A DNA stretch of 64,000 bases, from NCBI GenBank assembly GCA_902571315.1, contig CACGBM010000002.1:18978-82977 (forward strand), written 5' to 3'. Shown here piece by piece: positions 46,094 to 55,606 of this stretch. The translations under genes were made by a program, and so were the position numbers. How positions within the stretch are numbered: position 1 is the stretch's first letter; each line of letters opens with the position of its first letter. The DNA is from Rhodospirillaceae bacterium (GTDB lineage: Bacteria; Pseudomonadota; Alphaproteobacteria; TMED109). A model generated the notes under the pieces. That model saw only the letters and a program-made list of their open reading frames with translations, was not told where the DNA came from and ran no database searches.

Positions 46094-46597
46094 ATGAAAT
46101 ACTTGGAATTAATAAATAAAATTAATGTTGCTATAGGAAAGTTTTTTTCTTGGTCTCTTTTAATAATGGTAATAACAACATTTGTTATAGTAATATTGAG
46201 ATATTTATTTAATATAGGTTTTATTTGGATGCAAGAATTAGTCAGATATTTGTATGCTTCTGTATTCATGCTATGCGCAGCTTATACTCTTGCAAATGAC
46301 GAACATGTTAGAGTAGACATATTCTATTCAAAAATGGAAAACAAGCATAAAACCATTGTTAATATGATAGGCGCGTTAATTTTTTTATTTCCGGTTTGCT
46401 TATGTATTTTATATTATTCATACACTTACGTAATAAATTCTTGGATACAATTAGAAGGCTCTTTAGAAGAAAGGGGACTTCATGCTGTATATTTACTAAA
46501 AACCTTTATTTGGGCTTTTGCAATTATGCTTGTTTTACAAAGTACTTATATTGTATTGCAAGGTTGTCTTAAGTTATTTAGAAAGTATCACCAATGA
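46094..46597 (+). CDS. TRAP transporter small permease (DctQ family)
   Basis: A 167-aa four-helix membrane protein with FVIVILRYLFNIGFIWMQELVRYLYASVF and TLANDEHVRVDIFYSKM, the family marks of DctQ. It forms the permease with the large subunit that overlaps its end by four bases. It starts one base after recO, which suggests a late insertion of the transporter pair into the housekeeping run rather than a functional link. Confidence 0.9.
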   Translation: MKYLELINKINVAIGKFFSWSLLIMVITTFVIVILRYLFNIGFIWMQELVRYLYASVFMLCAAYTLANDEHVRVDIFYSKMENKHKTIVNMIGALIFLFPVCLCILYYSYTYVINSWIQLEGSLEERGLHAVYLLKTFIWAFAIMLVLQSTYIVLQGCLKLFRKYHQ

Positions 46598-47985
46598 TAA
46601 TTTCTCAAGAAATTATAATTATAACTATGTTATTAACAATGTTTTTATTTTTATTAACAGGTTATCCAGTCGCCTTTACTATTGCAGGTGTTCCACTATT
46701 ATTTAGTTTTTTTGGACATTTAATAGGCATTTTTGATATGTCATATGTAGCCGCATTACCGAATAGAATTTATGGTATAATGACAAATGATTTATTAATA
46801 TCTGTACCTTTATTCGTTTTTATGGGGGTGATGTTACAAAAATCAAAAATTGCTGAAGAATTATTAGAATCAATGGCAGTTTTAATGAGTAACGTACGAT
46901 CAGGACTAACTATATCTGTAACCTTAGTTGGAGCACTTTTAGCTGCATCTACTGGTATTGTTGGGGCTACAGTTGTAACTATGGGATTACTGTCATTACC
47001 AACCATGCTTAAGAAAGGATATTCACCTATTTTATCTACCGGTACTATTTGTGCTGCAGGAACATTGGGACAAATTATACCTCCTTCAATAGTGCTAATT
47101 TTACTAAGTGATCAAATATCTGCTTCTTATCAGCAAGCCCAATTAGAACTAGGGAATTTTTCTCCAGAGTCTGTGAGTGTAACTGACTTGTTTATGGGAG
47201 CATTAATACCTGGTCTTTGTTTAGTATTTCTATATATATTTTGGCAAATAATTAATTCTTATATAAATTCAAAATCAATTCCTATTCAAAAAAAAATTAT
47301 TGATAAAGATGAGGTGTTTACTGTTTATAAGAAGGTAATTATAGCTTTATTGCCACCCTTAATCTTAATAATAACAGTTCTTGGATCAATACTAGGAGGA
47401 TTAGCTACTCCAACCGAGTCAGCAGGAGTTGGAGCAATGGGTGCAATTTTACTTGCATATTTAAAAAAACAATTGAATTTTAATGTTATGAAAGAGGTAG
47501 TGCAGAGCACAGCAAAGACCACCTCTATGGTTTTTATTATATTAGTAGGAGCGGCATTATTTTCTCTTGTTTTCAGAGGTTACGGTGGCGATGAAATAGT
47601 GGCACATTTTTTAAGAAACTTATCTGGAGGAGTTATAACATCAATTATTATTACAATGGTTGCTATTTTTTTATTAGGTTTTTTTCTGGAAGTTTTTGAA
47701 ATTATATATGTTGTTGTTCCAATTATAGGGCCAGCGATATTGATGATGGGAGTGGACCCCTTGTGGTTTGCTATAATGATTGCTATTAACTTACAGACAT
47801 CTTTTTTAACTCCCCCTTTTGGATTTGCTCTTTTTTATTTAAGGGGAGTTGCACCAAAACAGGTTTTAACAACACAAATTTATAAAGGAGCTATACCTTT
47901 TGTCTTTATTCAATTACTAATGTTAATTATTTTATGGTTCTTTCCTGAATTAGCAACTTTTTTACCAAAGGCAGTTTATAATTAA
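46594..47985 (+). CDS. TRAP transporter large permease (DctM family)
   Basis: A 463-aa membrane protein of about 12 helices. Family stretches include FLLTGYPVAFTIAGVP, LGQIIPPSIVLILLSD, TPTESAGVGAMGAILLAY and FLTPPFGFALFYLRG. Compared with the 454-aa protein at 34424 it has an extra loop (QISASYQQAQLELGNFSPES), so the two TRAP systems differ in type and are not recent copies. No DctP gene is adjacent, although the lone one at 51451 on the opposite strand belongs to the mannitol/chloroaromatic-type group that might fit. Confidence 0.9.
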   Translation: MIISQEIIIITMLLTMFLFLLTGYPVAFTIAGVPLLFSFFGHLIGIFDMSYVAALPNRIYGIMTNDLLISVPLFVFMGVMLQKSKIAEELLESMAVLMSNVRSGLTISVTLVGALLAASTGIVGATVVTMGLLSLPTMLKKGYSPILSTGTICAAGTLGQIIPPSIVLILLSDQISASYQQAQLELGNFSPESVSVTDLFMGALIPGLCLVFLYIFWQIINSYINSKSIPIQKKIIDKDEVFTVYKKVIIALLPPLILIITVLGSILGGLATPTESAGVGAMGAILLAYLKKQLNFNVMKEVVQSTAKTTSMVFIILVGAALFSLVFRGYGGDEIVAHFLRNLSGGVITSIIITMVAIFLLGFFLEVFEIIYVVVPIIGPAILMMGVDPLWFAIMIAINLQTSFLTPPFGFALFYLRGVAPKQVLTTQIYKGAIPFVFIQLLMLIILWFFPELATFLPKAVYN

Positions 47986-48040
47986 TGTTTTTTATTAATA
48001 ATACTTTGTAGTTTTTTTATAATTATAACTAGGAGTAATT

Positions 48041-48691
48041 ATGGTCAAATCAGACTTGGAAGTTTGGGGGTATAAAACCTATAGACCTTTTAGAATTTAT
48101 TGGATTTTACATGAGTATGGATTGAAATATACTGCTCACAAGATAGGTTCTAGAACTGGCGAAACCCAAACCATTGAATATTTAAAAATGAATGCAAAAG
48201 GGAAAATACCTATACTTCAACATAATACTAAGATCATAACTGAGAGTGCTGCTGCAGTTAATTATATTATATACAACTATAAAAAACCCTCAGATTTTTA
48301 TGTACCTAATAATTCTTTTAAAAAAGCTAAAATTGATGAATGGTTATTCTTTTCTTTAATGGAATTAGATTGTCTTGTAATTTATACACTTAGGAAACAT
48401 GAAATACCTGAAAACTTAGGACTGTCAAATTTATATGGAAAAGCTCCCAATGCAATTAAAGCAGCAAGAGAACATTTTGATAGAATGATCAAAGCATGTG
48501 AAAATAATGTTCCTAAGAATGGCTGGTTATTTGGGAATAGTCCTTCGGTTGCCGATATTATGTTTATTAGTTGCTTAATGCATTGTGATAAATTCAAATT
48601 AGAAATTAAAAGTAAAACAATACTTAACTATTACAAAAGAGCAAAAAAGAGAAGACAGTTTATTGATGCTTATCAAAATTGTTTTGAGTAA
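48041..48691 (+). CDS. Glutathione S-transferase-like protein
   Basis: A 216-aa protein with a thioredoxin-like N-terminal domain (VWGYKTYRPFRIYWILHEYGLKY, then GKIPILQHNTKIITESAAAVNYI, matching the GST G-site) and a helical C-terminal domain (WLFGNSPSVADIMFISCLMH). It probably conjugates glutathione, but the substrate is unknown. It stands before the family III CoA transferase gene in the same direction (28 bases), which hints at a shared catabolic role. Confidence 0.82.
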   Translation: MVKSDLEVWGYKTYRPFRIYWILHEYGLKYTAHKIGSRTGETQTIEYLKMNAKGKIPILQHNTKIITESAAAVNYIIYNYKKPSDFYVPNNSFKKAKIDEWLFFSLMELDCLVIYTLRKHEIPENLGLSNLYGKAPNAIKAAREHFDRMIKACENNVPKNGWLFGNSPSVADIMFISCLMHCDKFKLEIKSKTILNYYKRAKKRRQFIDAYQNCFE

Positions 48692-48719
48692 GTAAAATAT
48701 CCTTAATGAGGAGAGAAAT

Positions 48720-49919
48720 ATGAGAGATAAGGGACCTTTAAAAGGAATAAAAGTAGTAGATTTGACTGCTATGGTATCGGGACCAACTGCTACAATGATG
48801 TTAGGAGATCAAGGAGCAGATGTAATAAAAGTTGAGCCTATAGAAGGAGAATTAATGAGAAAAGTAGGTCGGTCTATAAATGGTATGACAAATTCTTTTC
48901 TTTGTTGTAATAGAAGTAAAAGGTCATTAGTTTTAGATTTAAAAAAATCTAAAGCCTTAATGATATTGAAAAAATTAATTTCTACATCAGATGTTTTTGT
49001 TCAGAATTTTAGACCAGGAACTATTGAAAGAATGGGACTAGGTTATAATCAAATTAAAAAAATTAATAAAAATATTATATATGTATCAATAAGTGGTTTT
49101 GGTGAAAAAGGACCATATACACAGCAGAGAGTTTATGATCCAGTTATACAAGCACTTTCAGGTCTTGCAGATATTCAAAGAGACCAAAATACAGGTATTC
49201 CAAAGCAAGTAAGGACTATCATTCCAGATAAAACAACTGGTTTAGCAGCAGCACAAGCAATTAGCTCAGCATTATTTTATAGAGAAAGATATAAAATGGG
49301 ACAACATATAAAAATAGCAATGTTAGATGTAATGATTGCATACTTATGGCCAGAGGGTAGTGCTTCCTTATCATTTGTTGGTAAAGAGACTGATCCTGCT
49401 GAAGCTCAATTAGGTTTGGATTTAGTGTTTATTACTAAAGATAAAAAATATATTACTGCTGGAGCAGTTACAAATAAAGAATGGATTGGCTTATGCAAAG
49501 CATTAGATAGAGAAGATCTAATAAATAATTCAAAATTTAATACTCCTAATGCAAGGGTAAAGTATAAAGTGGAGAGAAGAAAAATAATTTCAGAAGAAAT
49601 AGCAAAACAGACAGCGAAAAGTGTGCTTAGAAAATTACAAAAGGAACAAGTTCCTAGCGCGCCAATTTTAAGTAGAAATGAACTTTTAAAAAATGAGCAG
49701 GTTATTGAGAATGATATAATACAATATTTTAAAAGTAAGAATTTTGGAAAAATAAGATCTCCTAGACCAGCTCCTATTTATTCTAAAACTAAAGTCAATG
49801 GAAAACAATTAGCTCCTTTATTAGGTGAAAATAGTGAGCAGATATTAAAAGAATTAAAATATTCAAAAAAAGAAATAAATTCTTTTTTTAAGGAAAAAGT
49901 GTCCAATAAATCTGTTTAG
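48720..49919 (+). CDS. Family III CoA transferase (CaiB/Frc type)
   Basis: A 399-aa enzyme that moves CoA between an acyl-CoA and a carboxylic acid. It starts PLKGIKVVDLTAMVSGPTATMMLGDQGADVIKVEP, the family pattern. D170 (in IIPDKTTG) occupies the position of the catalytic Asp169 of formyl-CoA transferase. Substrate is unknown. The flanking GST and MFS genes do not settle it. A second member of the family at 54431 shares only the general fold. Confidence 0.88.
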   Translation: MRDKGPLKGIKVVDLTAMVSGPTATMMLGDQGADVIKVEPIEGELMRKVGRSINGMTNSFLCCNRSKRSLVLDLKKSKALMILKKLISTSDVFVQNFRPGTIERMGLGYNQIKKINKNIIYVSISGFGEKGPYTQQRVYDPVIQALSGLADIQRDQNTGIPKQVRTIIPDKTTGLAAAQAISSALFYRERYKMGQHIKIAMLDVMIAYLWPEGSASLSFVGKETDPAEAQLGLDLVFITKDKKYITAGAVTNKEWIGLCKALDREDLINNSKFNTPNARVKYKVERRKIISEEIAKQTAKSVLRKLQKEQVPSAPILSRNELLKNEQVIENDIIQYFKSKNFGKIRSPRPAPIYSKTKVNGKQLAPLLGENSEQILKELKYSKKEINSFFKEKVSNKSV

Positions 49920-49942
49920 AATATTACTAATTCAAAAGTTCT

Positions 49943-51454
49943 ATGTATAGAAAAAATCTTTTTATTTTTATTATATTTTTAGCAGGTTTTATACTTAATG
50001 TGATTAGTGTTCAAATAGTGAGTTCCTCTTTTAAAGACCTGCAAGGAGCTTTAGGAGCTAGCGTAGAGCAAATATCCTACGTAATGTCAGCATCTTTAAT
50101 AGCTGAAGTTATAATCATACCCTTTTCTGGTTGGTTGGCTAGGTTACTATCTACCAGAGTATTATTTTTAATAAGTATAAGTGGATTTATTTTATCATGC
50201 TTAGGTTGTGCTCTTTCTTCAAATTACTTTTCAATGGTTTTATTTAGAGGATTACAAGGTTTTTTTGGTGGAGCAATGCTACCAATAATGACATCAAGTA
50301 TTTACACACTTTTCGATAAAAAAAAAATACCTTTTATTTTGTCTATAGCAGCTACTTTTGGTGTTTCTTCAATAGCATTAGGTCCAATTTTAGGGGGCCT
50401 TTTAACTCAGTATTATGATTGGAGGTGGATGTTTTTATATAATATACCCATAGGAATAATATTGTTTATATTAGCTTTCTTTTATATAGATCTATCTGAT
50501 AAAGAAAAAGGTTTATTTAAAAAAATAGATTATCAAGGCATAAGTTATTTAGCCATAGGTTTAATTTCATTATTATTATTTGTAGAAGAAGGAGAAAAGA
50601 GAGATTGGTTTAGTTCAAATTTTATACTTTTTACATTTAGTACATCTATAATTAGTCTTTTACTTTTCTTTTATAGAGAATTTACAACTAAAAACCCTGT
50701 GATAGACTTAAATATATTTACAAATAGAAATTTTTCAATTGGTTGTATAAATGTAATAGTATTTGCTATTACTTTATATGTTCCAATATTTATGTTGCCA
50801 ATATTTTTAGGTGAAGTTAAAAATATGGATCCTATAGATATAGGATTAATCATATCTGCAATGGGTATATCATGGATGGTAAGTGGACCATTTGTAGGCA
50901 AATTTTTAGAAATTACTGGAGCTAGGACAGTAGTGGTCATAGGAAGTTCATTAATAGGTATTGGTACTTATTTACAGACAGTTATTACAGCTGATTATAC
51001 ACTAAATGAATTACTGATTTCACAAATCCTAAAAGGAATAGGTGCTCAGTTTTTGTGGATAGGAAATCAATATTTATCATTATCAGCAGTAGGAGTGAAT
51101 GCAATTTACAATGCTGCTTCTTTATTTAACTTAGTACTAAGATTAGCGGCAGCTATATCTATCGGGTTTGCGAGTAGCCTCTTAATTAAATGGAAAACTC
51201 AATTTTTATCTGCTATATCTGATAACGGTATGGGTTTGATTGGTAATAATAGCTTTTCATCAAGTAATTTTTTTTTATTTAGCAATAATTTAACAAATAG
51301 CGAAAGTAATAATATGCTTTTCTTATTTTACAGTGAAAGAGAAAGTTTAATAATGGCTTTGAATAAAATATCGTACTTGAGCATGTGGACAACCTTAATA
51401 CCTATAGTTCTAATGTTCTATATAAAAACTAACAAAAGGAGTATTTTATATTAA
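49943..51454 (+). CDS. DHA2 (EmrB/QacA)-type MFS transporter
   Basis: A 503-aa drug:proton antiporter-type protein with about 14 membrane helices. The conserved loop GWLARLLSTRVLFLIS after helix 2 and GLQGFFGGAMLPIMTSSIYTLF are typical of EmrB. EmrB normally works with a periplasmic adaptor (EmrA), which is not here, so it may act alone or exchange a metabolite. The stop overlaps the convergent TRAP binding-protein gene by four bases. Confidence 0.85.
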   Translation: MYRKNLFIFIIFLAGFILNVISVQIVSSSFKDLQGALGASVEQISYVMSASLIAEVIIIPFSGWLARLLSTRVLFLISISGFILSCLGCALSSNYFSMVLFRGLQGFFGGAMLPIMTSSIYTLFDKKKIPFILSIAATFGVSSIALGPILGGLLTQYYDWRWMFLYNIPIGIILFILAFFYIDLSDKEKGLFKKIDYQGISYLAIGLISLLLFVEEGEKRDWFSSNFILFTFSTSIISLLLFFYREFTTKNPVIDLNIFTNRNFSIGCINVIVFAITLYVPIFMLPIFLGEVKNMDPIDIGLIISAMGISWMVSGPFVGKFLEITGARTVVVIGSSLIGIGTYLQTVITADYTLNELLISQILKGIGAQFLWIGNQYLSLSAVGVNAIYNAASLFNLVLRLAAAISIGFASSLLIKWKTQFLSAISDNGMGLIGNNSFSSSNFFLFSNNLTNSESNNMLFLFYSERESLIMALNKISYLSMWTTLIPIVLMFYIKTNKRSILY

Positions 51455-52578
51455 GCATTATTGCTTAGGTTAGTATAACCATGCTCATTAAAGGCTGATC
51501 TTTGTCTGGCTTTTTCTTTAAAAGTACTCCAACTTTCATATATTTCTTTATTCAATTTACCTTCGATCGCAGTTTCAGACACTACTTCCTTTGATAATGA
51601 CATCATTAAACTAAATACATCTTTGGGAAAGTTTCTTATAATAACTCCATGCTCTTTAACTAACTTTTCTTGCGCATCAATATTAGCAGCAGTAAATTCA
51701 GATATCATTCTGGTATTTTCAGCTTCACATGCATTTTTAATAATACTTTTAAGATCATTATCTAATTCATTAAATGCCTTTAAATTACTTGAACACTCTA
51801 ATGCAGAGCTTGGTTCGTGAAATCCTGGGCCATAATAGAATTTAGTAATTTTATGAAAACCAAAAGCTAAATCATTCCAAGGACCAACCCATTCTGTTGC
51901 GTCTATAGCTCCTGATTGAAGTGCAGGCATTATTTCTCCTCCAGGCAAAGCAACAGCGGTTCCTCCCATTCTATTTAAAACTTCAGCAGCCAGACCTGGA
52001 ATTCGCATTTTTAGACCTTTAAAATCTTCTATGCTATTAATTTCTTTAAGAAACCAGCCTCCCATTTGGGTGCCTGAATTTCCGGCCATGAATGGTTTAA
52101 GTCCAAATTGTGCGTACATCTCATCCCATAATTTTTGTCCTCCTGCATAATTAACCCATGCATTATGTTCTTGTGCCGTTACTCCTCCAGGTACTCCACC
52201 AAAAAAAGGCATGGATTTATTTTTATTTATCCAGTAATAAGGTGAAGCATGAAACATTTGAGCCTTATTTTCTCTTACTGCATCAAAACATTCAAACGCA
52301 GGAACAAGTTCTCCCGCAGCAAAAAGCTTAACTGCTAGACGCCCATCTGACATAGATGTAATGTTGTCAGCAATTCTCTGGGCTCCTGTACCCAGGCCAG
52401 GAAAGTTTTTTGGCCATGTTGTAACCATTTTCCATTCTATTTTTTTTTTAATAATTTTCGCTGACTCTGCAGGCTTATCAGGAGAACCACCACTATTACA
52501 AGCAGAGATTAAACCGGCAGCAGCTGCTAGACTTGAGGCTTGCAAAATTTTTCTTCTTGAAATCTTTTTTATTGACAT
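51451..52578 (-). CDS. TRAP solute-binding protein (DctP family, Tat-type lipoprotein-like leader)
   Basis: A 375-aa periplasmic protein. Its leader has SRRKILQASSLAAAAGLISACNSGG: a twin-arginine motif and a lipobox-like Cys (C27). The mature part shows IEWKMVTTWPKNFPGLGTGAQRIAD and LKGLKMRIPGLAAEVLNRMGGT, as in the mannitol/chloroaromatic subfamily. It captures ligand for a TRAP permease, but no QM pair is adjacent on this strand. It lies 20 bases after the SLC13-like gene, in the bioBA direction. Confidence 0.88.
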   Translation of the reverse strand: MSIKKISRRKILQASSLAAAAGLISACNSGGSPDKPAESAKIIKKKIEWKMVTTWPKNFPGLGTGAQRIADNITSMSDGRLAVKLFAAGELVPAFECFDAVRENKAQMFHASPYYWINKNKSMPFFGGVPGGVTAQEHNAWVNYAGGQKLWDEMYAQFGLKPFMAGNSGTQMGGWFLKEINSIEDFKGLKMRIPGLAAEVLNRMGGTAVALPGGEIMPALQSGAIDATEWVGPWNDLAFGFHKITKFYYGPGFHEPSSALECSSNLKAFNELDNDLKSIIKNACEAENTRMISEFTAANIDAQEKLVKEHGVIIRNFPKDVFSLMMSLSKEVVSETAIEGKLNKEIYESWSTFKEKARQRSAFNEHGYTNLSNNA

Positions 52579-52598
52579 TGTATTCTCCTAATTAATAT

Positions 52599-54431
52599 TT
52601 AGCTAAAATTAAAGTATCTTGGTATGAATAATATAAAAATTATCCAACTTAGCAAGGTTAAAGGTATACCACATTTTATATAATCCATAAATTTATATTG
52701 TCCTGGTGCCATTACTAGTAGGTTAGTTTGATAACCAAAAGGAGTAAGAAATGATAGATTCGCAGCAAGAATTACAGTTACTATAAAAGGAAATGTATCT
52801 ACATTTAAAGCGTACGCTAAATTAATTGCTATAGGAATGAAAATAATAACAGCTGCATTGTTTGTAACTAAATTTGTAAAAAGCGAAATAAAAATAAAAA
52901 GACTACATAATACAAAAGCGATTGATTTTCCCTCTATAAAAAGTAACAAATTTTTAACTATTAGCTGAGCTGCTCCAGAGCTTTCTAATGCTGATCCATA
53001 TGCCAACATACATGCTATAGTTATATAAATTCTTCTATCAATAGCATTAGATGCCCTATTTATTGACAATGTCTTCAAAGCAATCATTGCGGTAGCTCCA
53101 ATAACAGAGGCTATAGCTAAACTAACTATTCCAGAAGCAGCACTTAATATAGTAATTAAAAAAATACTAATTGCACTAAATAATTTTCTCTTCTGAGGTA
53201 AGTATTTTTTTGACCAATCAATTAGCACTACGTCACTGTTATTTTTTAAGTTAGATATGCCTTTTTCGGAACCTTGAACTAGAAGTACATCTCCAGCTAA
53301 TAAAGGTATTTCAGTAATCCTATCTTTTAACATTCTTGATCTTCTTAGTAGACCTAAAACAATACATCCTGTAAAATTTCTAAATCTTATTTGTTCTAAA
53401 TCTTTTCCAATCATTTCAGATCTTGGAGCTATTAACACTTCAGCCAAAACTCTTTGTTCTCTCAAGAGATCAGTACCTAGTTCTTCAACTTTTTGTCCGG
53501 GTTCTTTAGTTAAGTGTGGATGTATTTGATTACCAAAATCTTGCATTGCTAGCTCTAATGATTTTCTAGTTGCTGCTAATACAATAATATCGCCAACTTT
53601 TAAAATGACTTTCTCTAATGGTGGATAAAAAGCATGTTCTCCTCTTTGGACAAATAGAATATTGCTATTATCAAGTTCTTTAATAAAATTTTCTTCAAGT
53701 TTTAAACCTAATAATTTAGAGTTAGGTTTTATTTCTATTTCAGCTAAAAATTGTCTAGCGTCTCTTGATAAGAGAGACTTGAAAGAATTTTTCTTTGGTA
53801 AAATAAGAGGAATTATATACAGCACAAACAATATACAAGGTATTGCTATAATCAAAGCAGGTATGGATATATCCAACATACCAATTGGTTTTACTCCATA
53901 TTCAACGGCAATTCCTGCTCCTATTAGATTAGTACTAGATCCCATTAAAGTAGTCATTCCTCCAAGCATACTAATGTAGGATAAGGGAAGAAAACTTTTT
54001 CTAGTATCTATCCCATGTTTTTCACTCAGAGCAGCTATAAGAGGAATAAACATTACTACGATAGGAGTGTTGTTCATTACTGAACTTAAAACAGCAACAC
54101 TAATAAGTATCATACTTAATAAAATAGTTTGAGGATAATTCTTATCTGTATCAAAAAAATTAACTACATACGAAATTACTCCAGTAGCAACTAAACCTTC
54201 TGCCATAACTAATAACGATATGACTGTTATCAGCCCTGGATTAGAAAAACTTAATATAAGTTCATTGAATGAGGGTAGATTGCTTTTAGGAAATAAGAGT
54301 TGTAATATTATCAGTATTGCTAATAAAGTTATAGATACCGTTTCAAGAGGATATTTATCAAATACTAAAAAACATAAAGTTATAACACCAATTACAATTA
54401 CTATAAAAGAAATTAGATTTTCTTCTGCCAT
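52599..54431 (-). CDS. SLC13-type divalent anion:sodium symporter with TrkA-C (RCK) domains
   Basis: A 610-aa membrane protein. The first part has about six helices with SSVMNNTPIVVMFIPL, then two RCK_C regions at about 210-370 (GLKLEENFIKEL, ILKVGDIIVLAATRKSLEL, RSEMIGKDLEQIRFRNFTG), then the second half with NLVTNNAAVIIFIPIAINLAY. This layout is that of the SAC/DASS transporters that move sulfate, phosphate or dicarboxylates, with the RCK domains probably regulating it. The start overlaps the CoA transferase stop by one base (TAATG). Confidence 0.88.
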   Translation of the reverse strand: MAEENLISFIVIVIGVITLCFLVFDKYPLETVSITLLAILIILQLLFPKSNLPSFNELILSFSNPGLITVISLLVMAEGLVATGVISYVVNFFDTDKNYPQTILLSMILISVAVLSSVMNNTPIVVMFIPLIAALSEKHGIDTRKSFLPLSYISMLGGMTTLMGSSTNLIGAGIAVEYGVKPIGMLDISIPALIIAIPCILFVLYIIPLILPKKNSFKSLLSRDARQFLAEIEIKPNSKLLGLKLEENFIKELDNSNILFVQRGEHAFYPPLEKVILKVGDIIVLAATRKSLELAMQDFGNQIHPHLTKEPGQKVEELGTDLLREQRVLAEVLIAPRSEMIGKDLEQIRFRNFTGCIVLGLLRRSRMLKDRITEIPLLAGDVLLVQGSEKGISNLKNNSDVVLIDWSKKYLPQKRKLFSAISIFLITILSAASGIVSLAIASVIGATAMIALKTLSINRASNAIDRRIYITIACMLAYGSALESSGAAQLIVKNLLLFIEGKSIAFVLCSLFIFISLFTNLVTNNAAVIIFIPIAINLAYALNVDTFPFIVTVILAANLSFLTPFGYQTNLLVMAPGQYKFMDYIKCGIPLTLLSWIIFILFIPRYFNFS

Positions 54432-55606
54432 TAAATATCCTCAATATTAAATTCTTTTAAGATACTATTTCTATTGGCATTAAGTTCAGGAGCTTTATTT
54501 CTATGATTAGCATCTACAAAACCAGAAATTTTTATTGGGTTTCCAGAAACCTCCAATTCAGTAATATTTTTGTTCTTCACTTTTACTATCATATTTCTAG
54601 AACGAATTTGTTTCATACTAATTGCTTCCTTAATATTATTTACTTTTCCTACTGGAACACCAGATTTTTCAAGTTTTTTTATCCAATAATTAGCATTATT
54701 TTCTTTTAAAACTTTCTCGATTATAATTTTTAATTTTTCAGCATTTTTTATCCTTTTTACATTTTTATTAAAATCTTTGTTATTTAAAAGTAAATTAATA
54801 TTTAGACACCTACAAAATTGTTTAAACAAATTATCATTACCAGCAGCAACAACTATGAAGTTATCTTTACATTTATATGCTTCAAAAGGAGAGATAGAAG
54901 GGTGTCTTGAACCAAGTTTCTTTGGTATTTTCTTTTCACTATAAAATCTAGATATAGCATTTTCTAATATTGCTATCTGACAATCTAGCATAGAAATATC
55001 TATGTGGGATCCTTTATTATTTTTAGTCCTGTTAAAAAGTGCTGCTTGAATTCCAATAACTGTAAAGAGACCTGCTGTAATATCTCCAATTGAACTTCCA
55101 ACTCTTACAGGAGGATGTCCTTCATGTCCGGTCAAACTCATTATACCTCCGAGTGCTTGAACTATTACATCATAGGCGGGTTTCTTGTTCCAAGGTCCAG
55201 TTTGACCAAATCCTGAACAAGAAGCAATTATTAATTTAGGATATTTTTTTCTTAATGAATTAGGACTCAACCCTAACTTTGCAAGTGTTCCTGGTCTATA
55301 ATTTTCTACTAAAACATCTGCATGTTTAAGAAGTTTTAAAAAGATATTTTTTTCTTTTTTATCTTTTAAATTTATAGTAATTGCTTCTTTATTTCTGTTT
55401 AATGAAGAAAAGTAAGTTGATTTTCCTTTAATAAAAGGACCAAATTGCCTTGCATCATCTCCATCAGGTGATTCTATTTTTATGATTCTGGCTCCCAAAT
55501 CACTTAAAACCATTGTAGCATAGGGACCTGCAAGAACTCGAGTTAAATCTAAAATAAGTAGTCCATTTAAAGGGCCTTTTTTATTTTTTATTATTTTTTT
55601 TTCCAT
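54431..55606 (-). CDS. Family III CoA transferase (CaiB/BaiF type)
   Basis: A 391-aa enzyme with GLLILDLTRVLAGPYATMVLSDLGARIIKIESPDGDDAR and the catalytic Asp D175 in SIGDITAGLF. It has the typical R-P-G-T-L-A-K-L-G segment. Substrate is unknown. It overlaps bioA by 16 bases and the SLC13 gene by one base, so it is translated with both. A succinate or sulfur-acid role with the transporter is possible but not shown. Confidence 0.88.
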   Translation of the reverse strand: MEKKIIKNKKGPLNGLLILDLTRVLAGPYATMVLSDLGARIIKIESPDGDDARQFGPFIKGKSTYFSSLNRNKEAITINLKDKKEKNIFLKLLKHADVLVENYRPGTLAKLGLSPNSLRKKYPKLIIASCSGFGQTGPWNKKPAYDVIVQALGGIMSLTGHEGHPPVRVGSSIGDITAGLFTVIGIQAALFNRTKNNKGSHIDISMLDCQIAILENAISRFYSEKKIPKKLGSRHPSISPFEAYKCKDNFIVVAAGNDNLFKQFCRCLNINLLLNNKDFNKNVKRIKNAEKLKIIIEKVLKENNANYWIKKLEKSGVPVGKVNNIKEAISMKQIRSRNMIVKVKNKNITELEVSGNPIKISGFVDANHRNKAPELNANRNSILKEFNIEDI

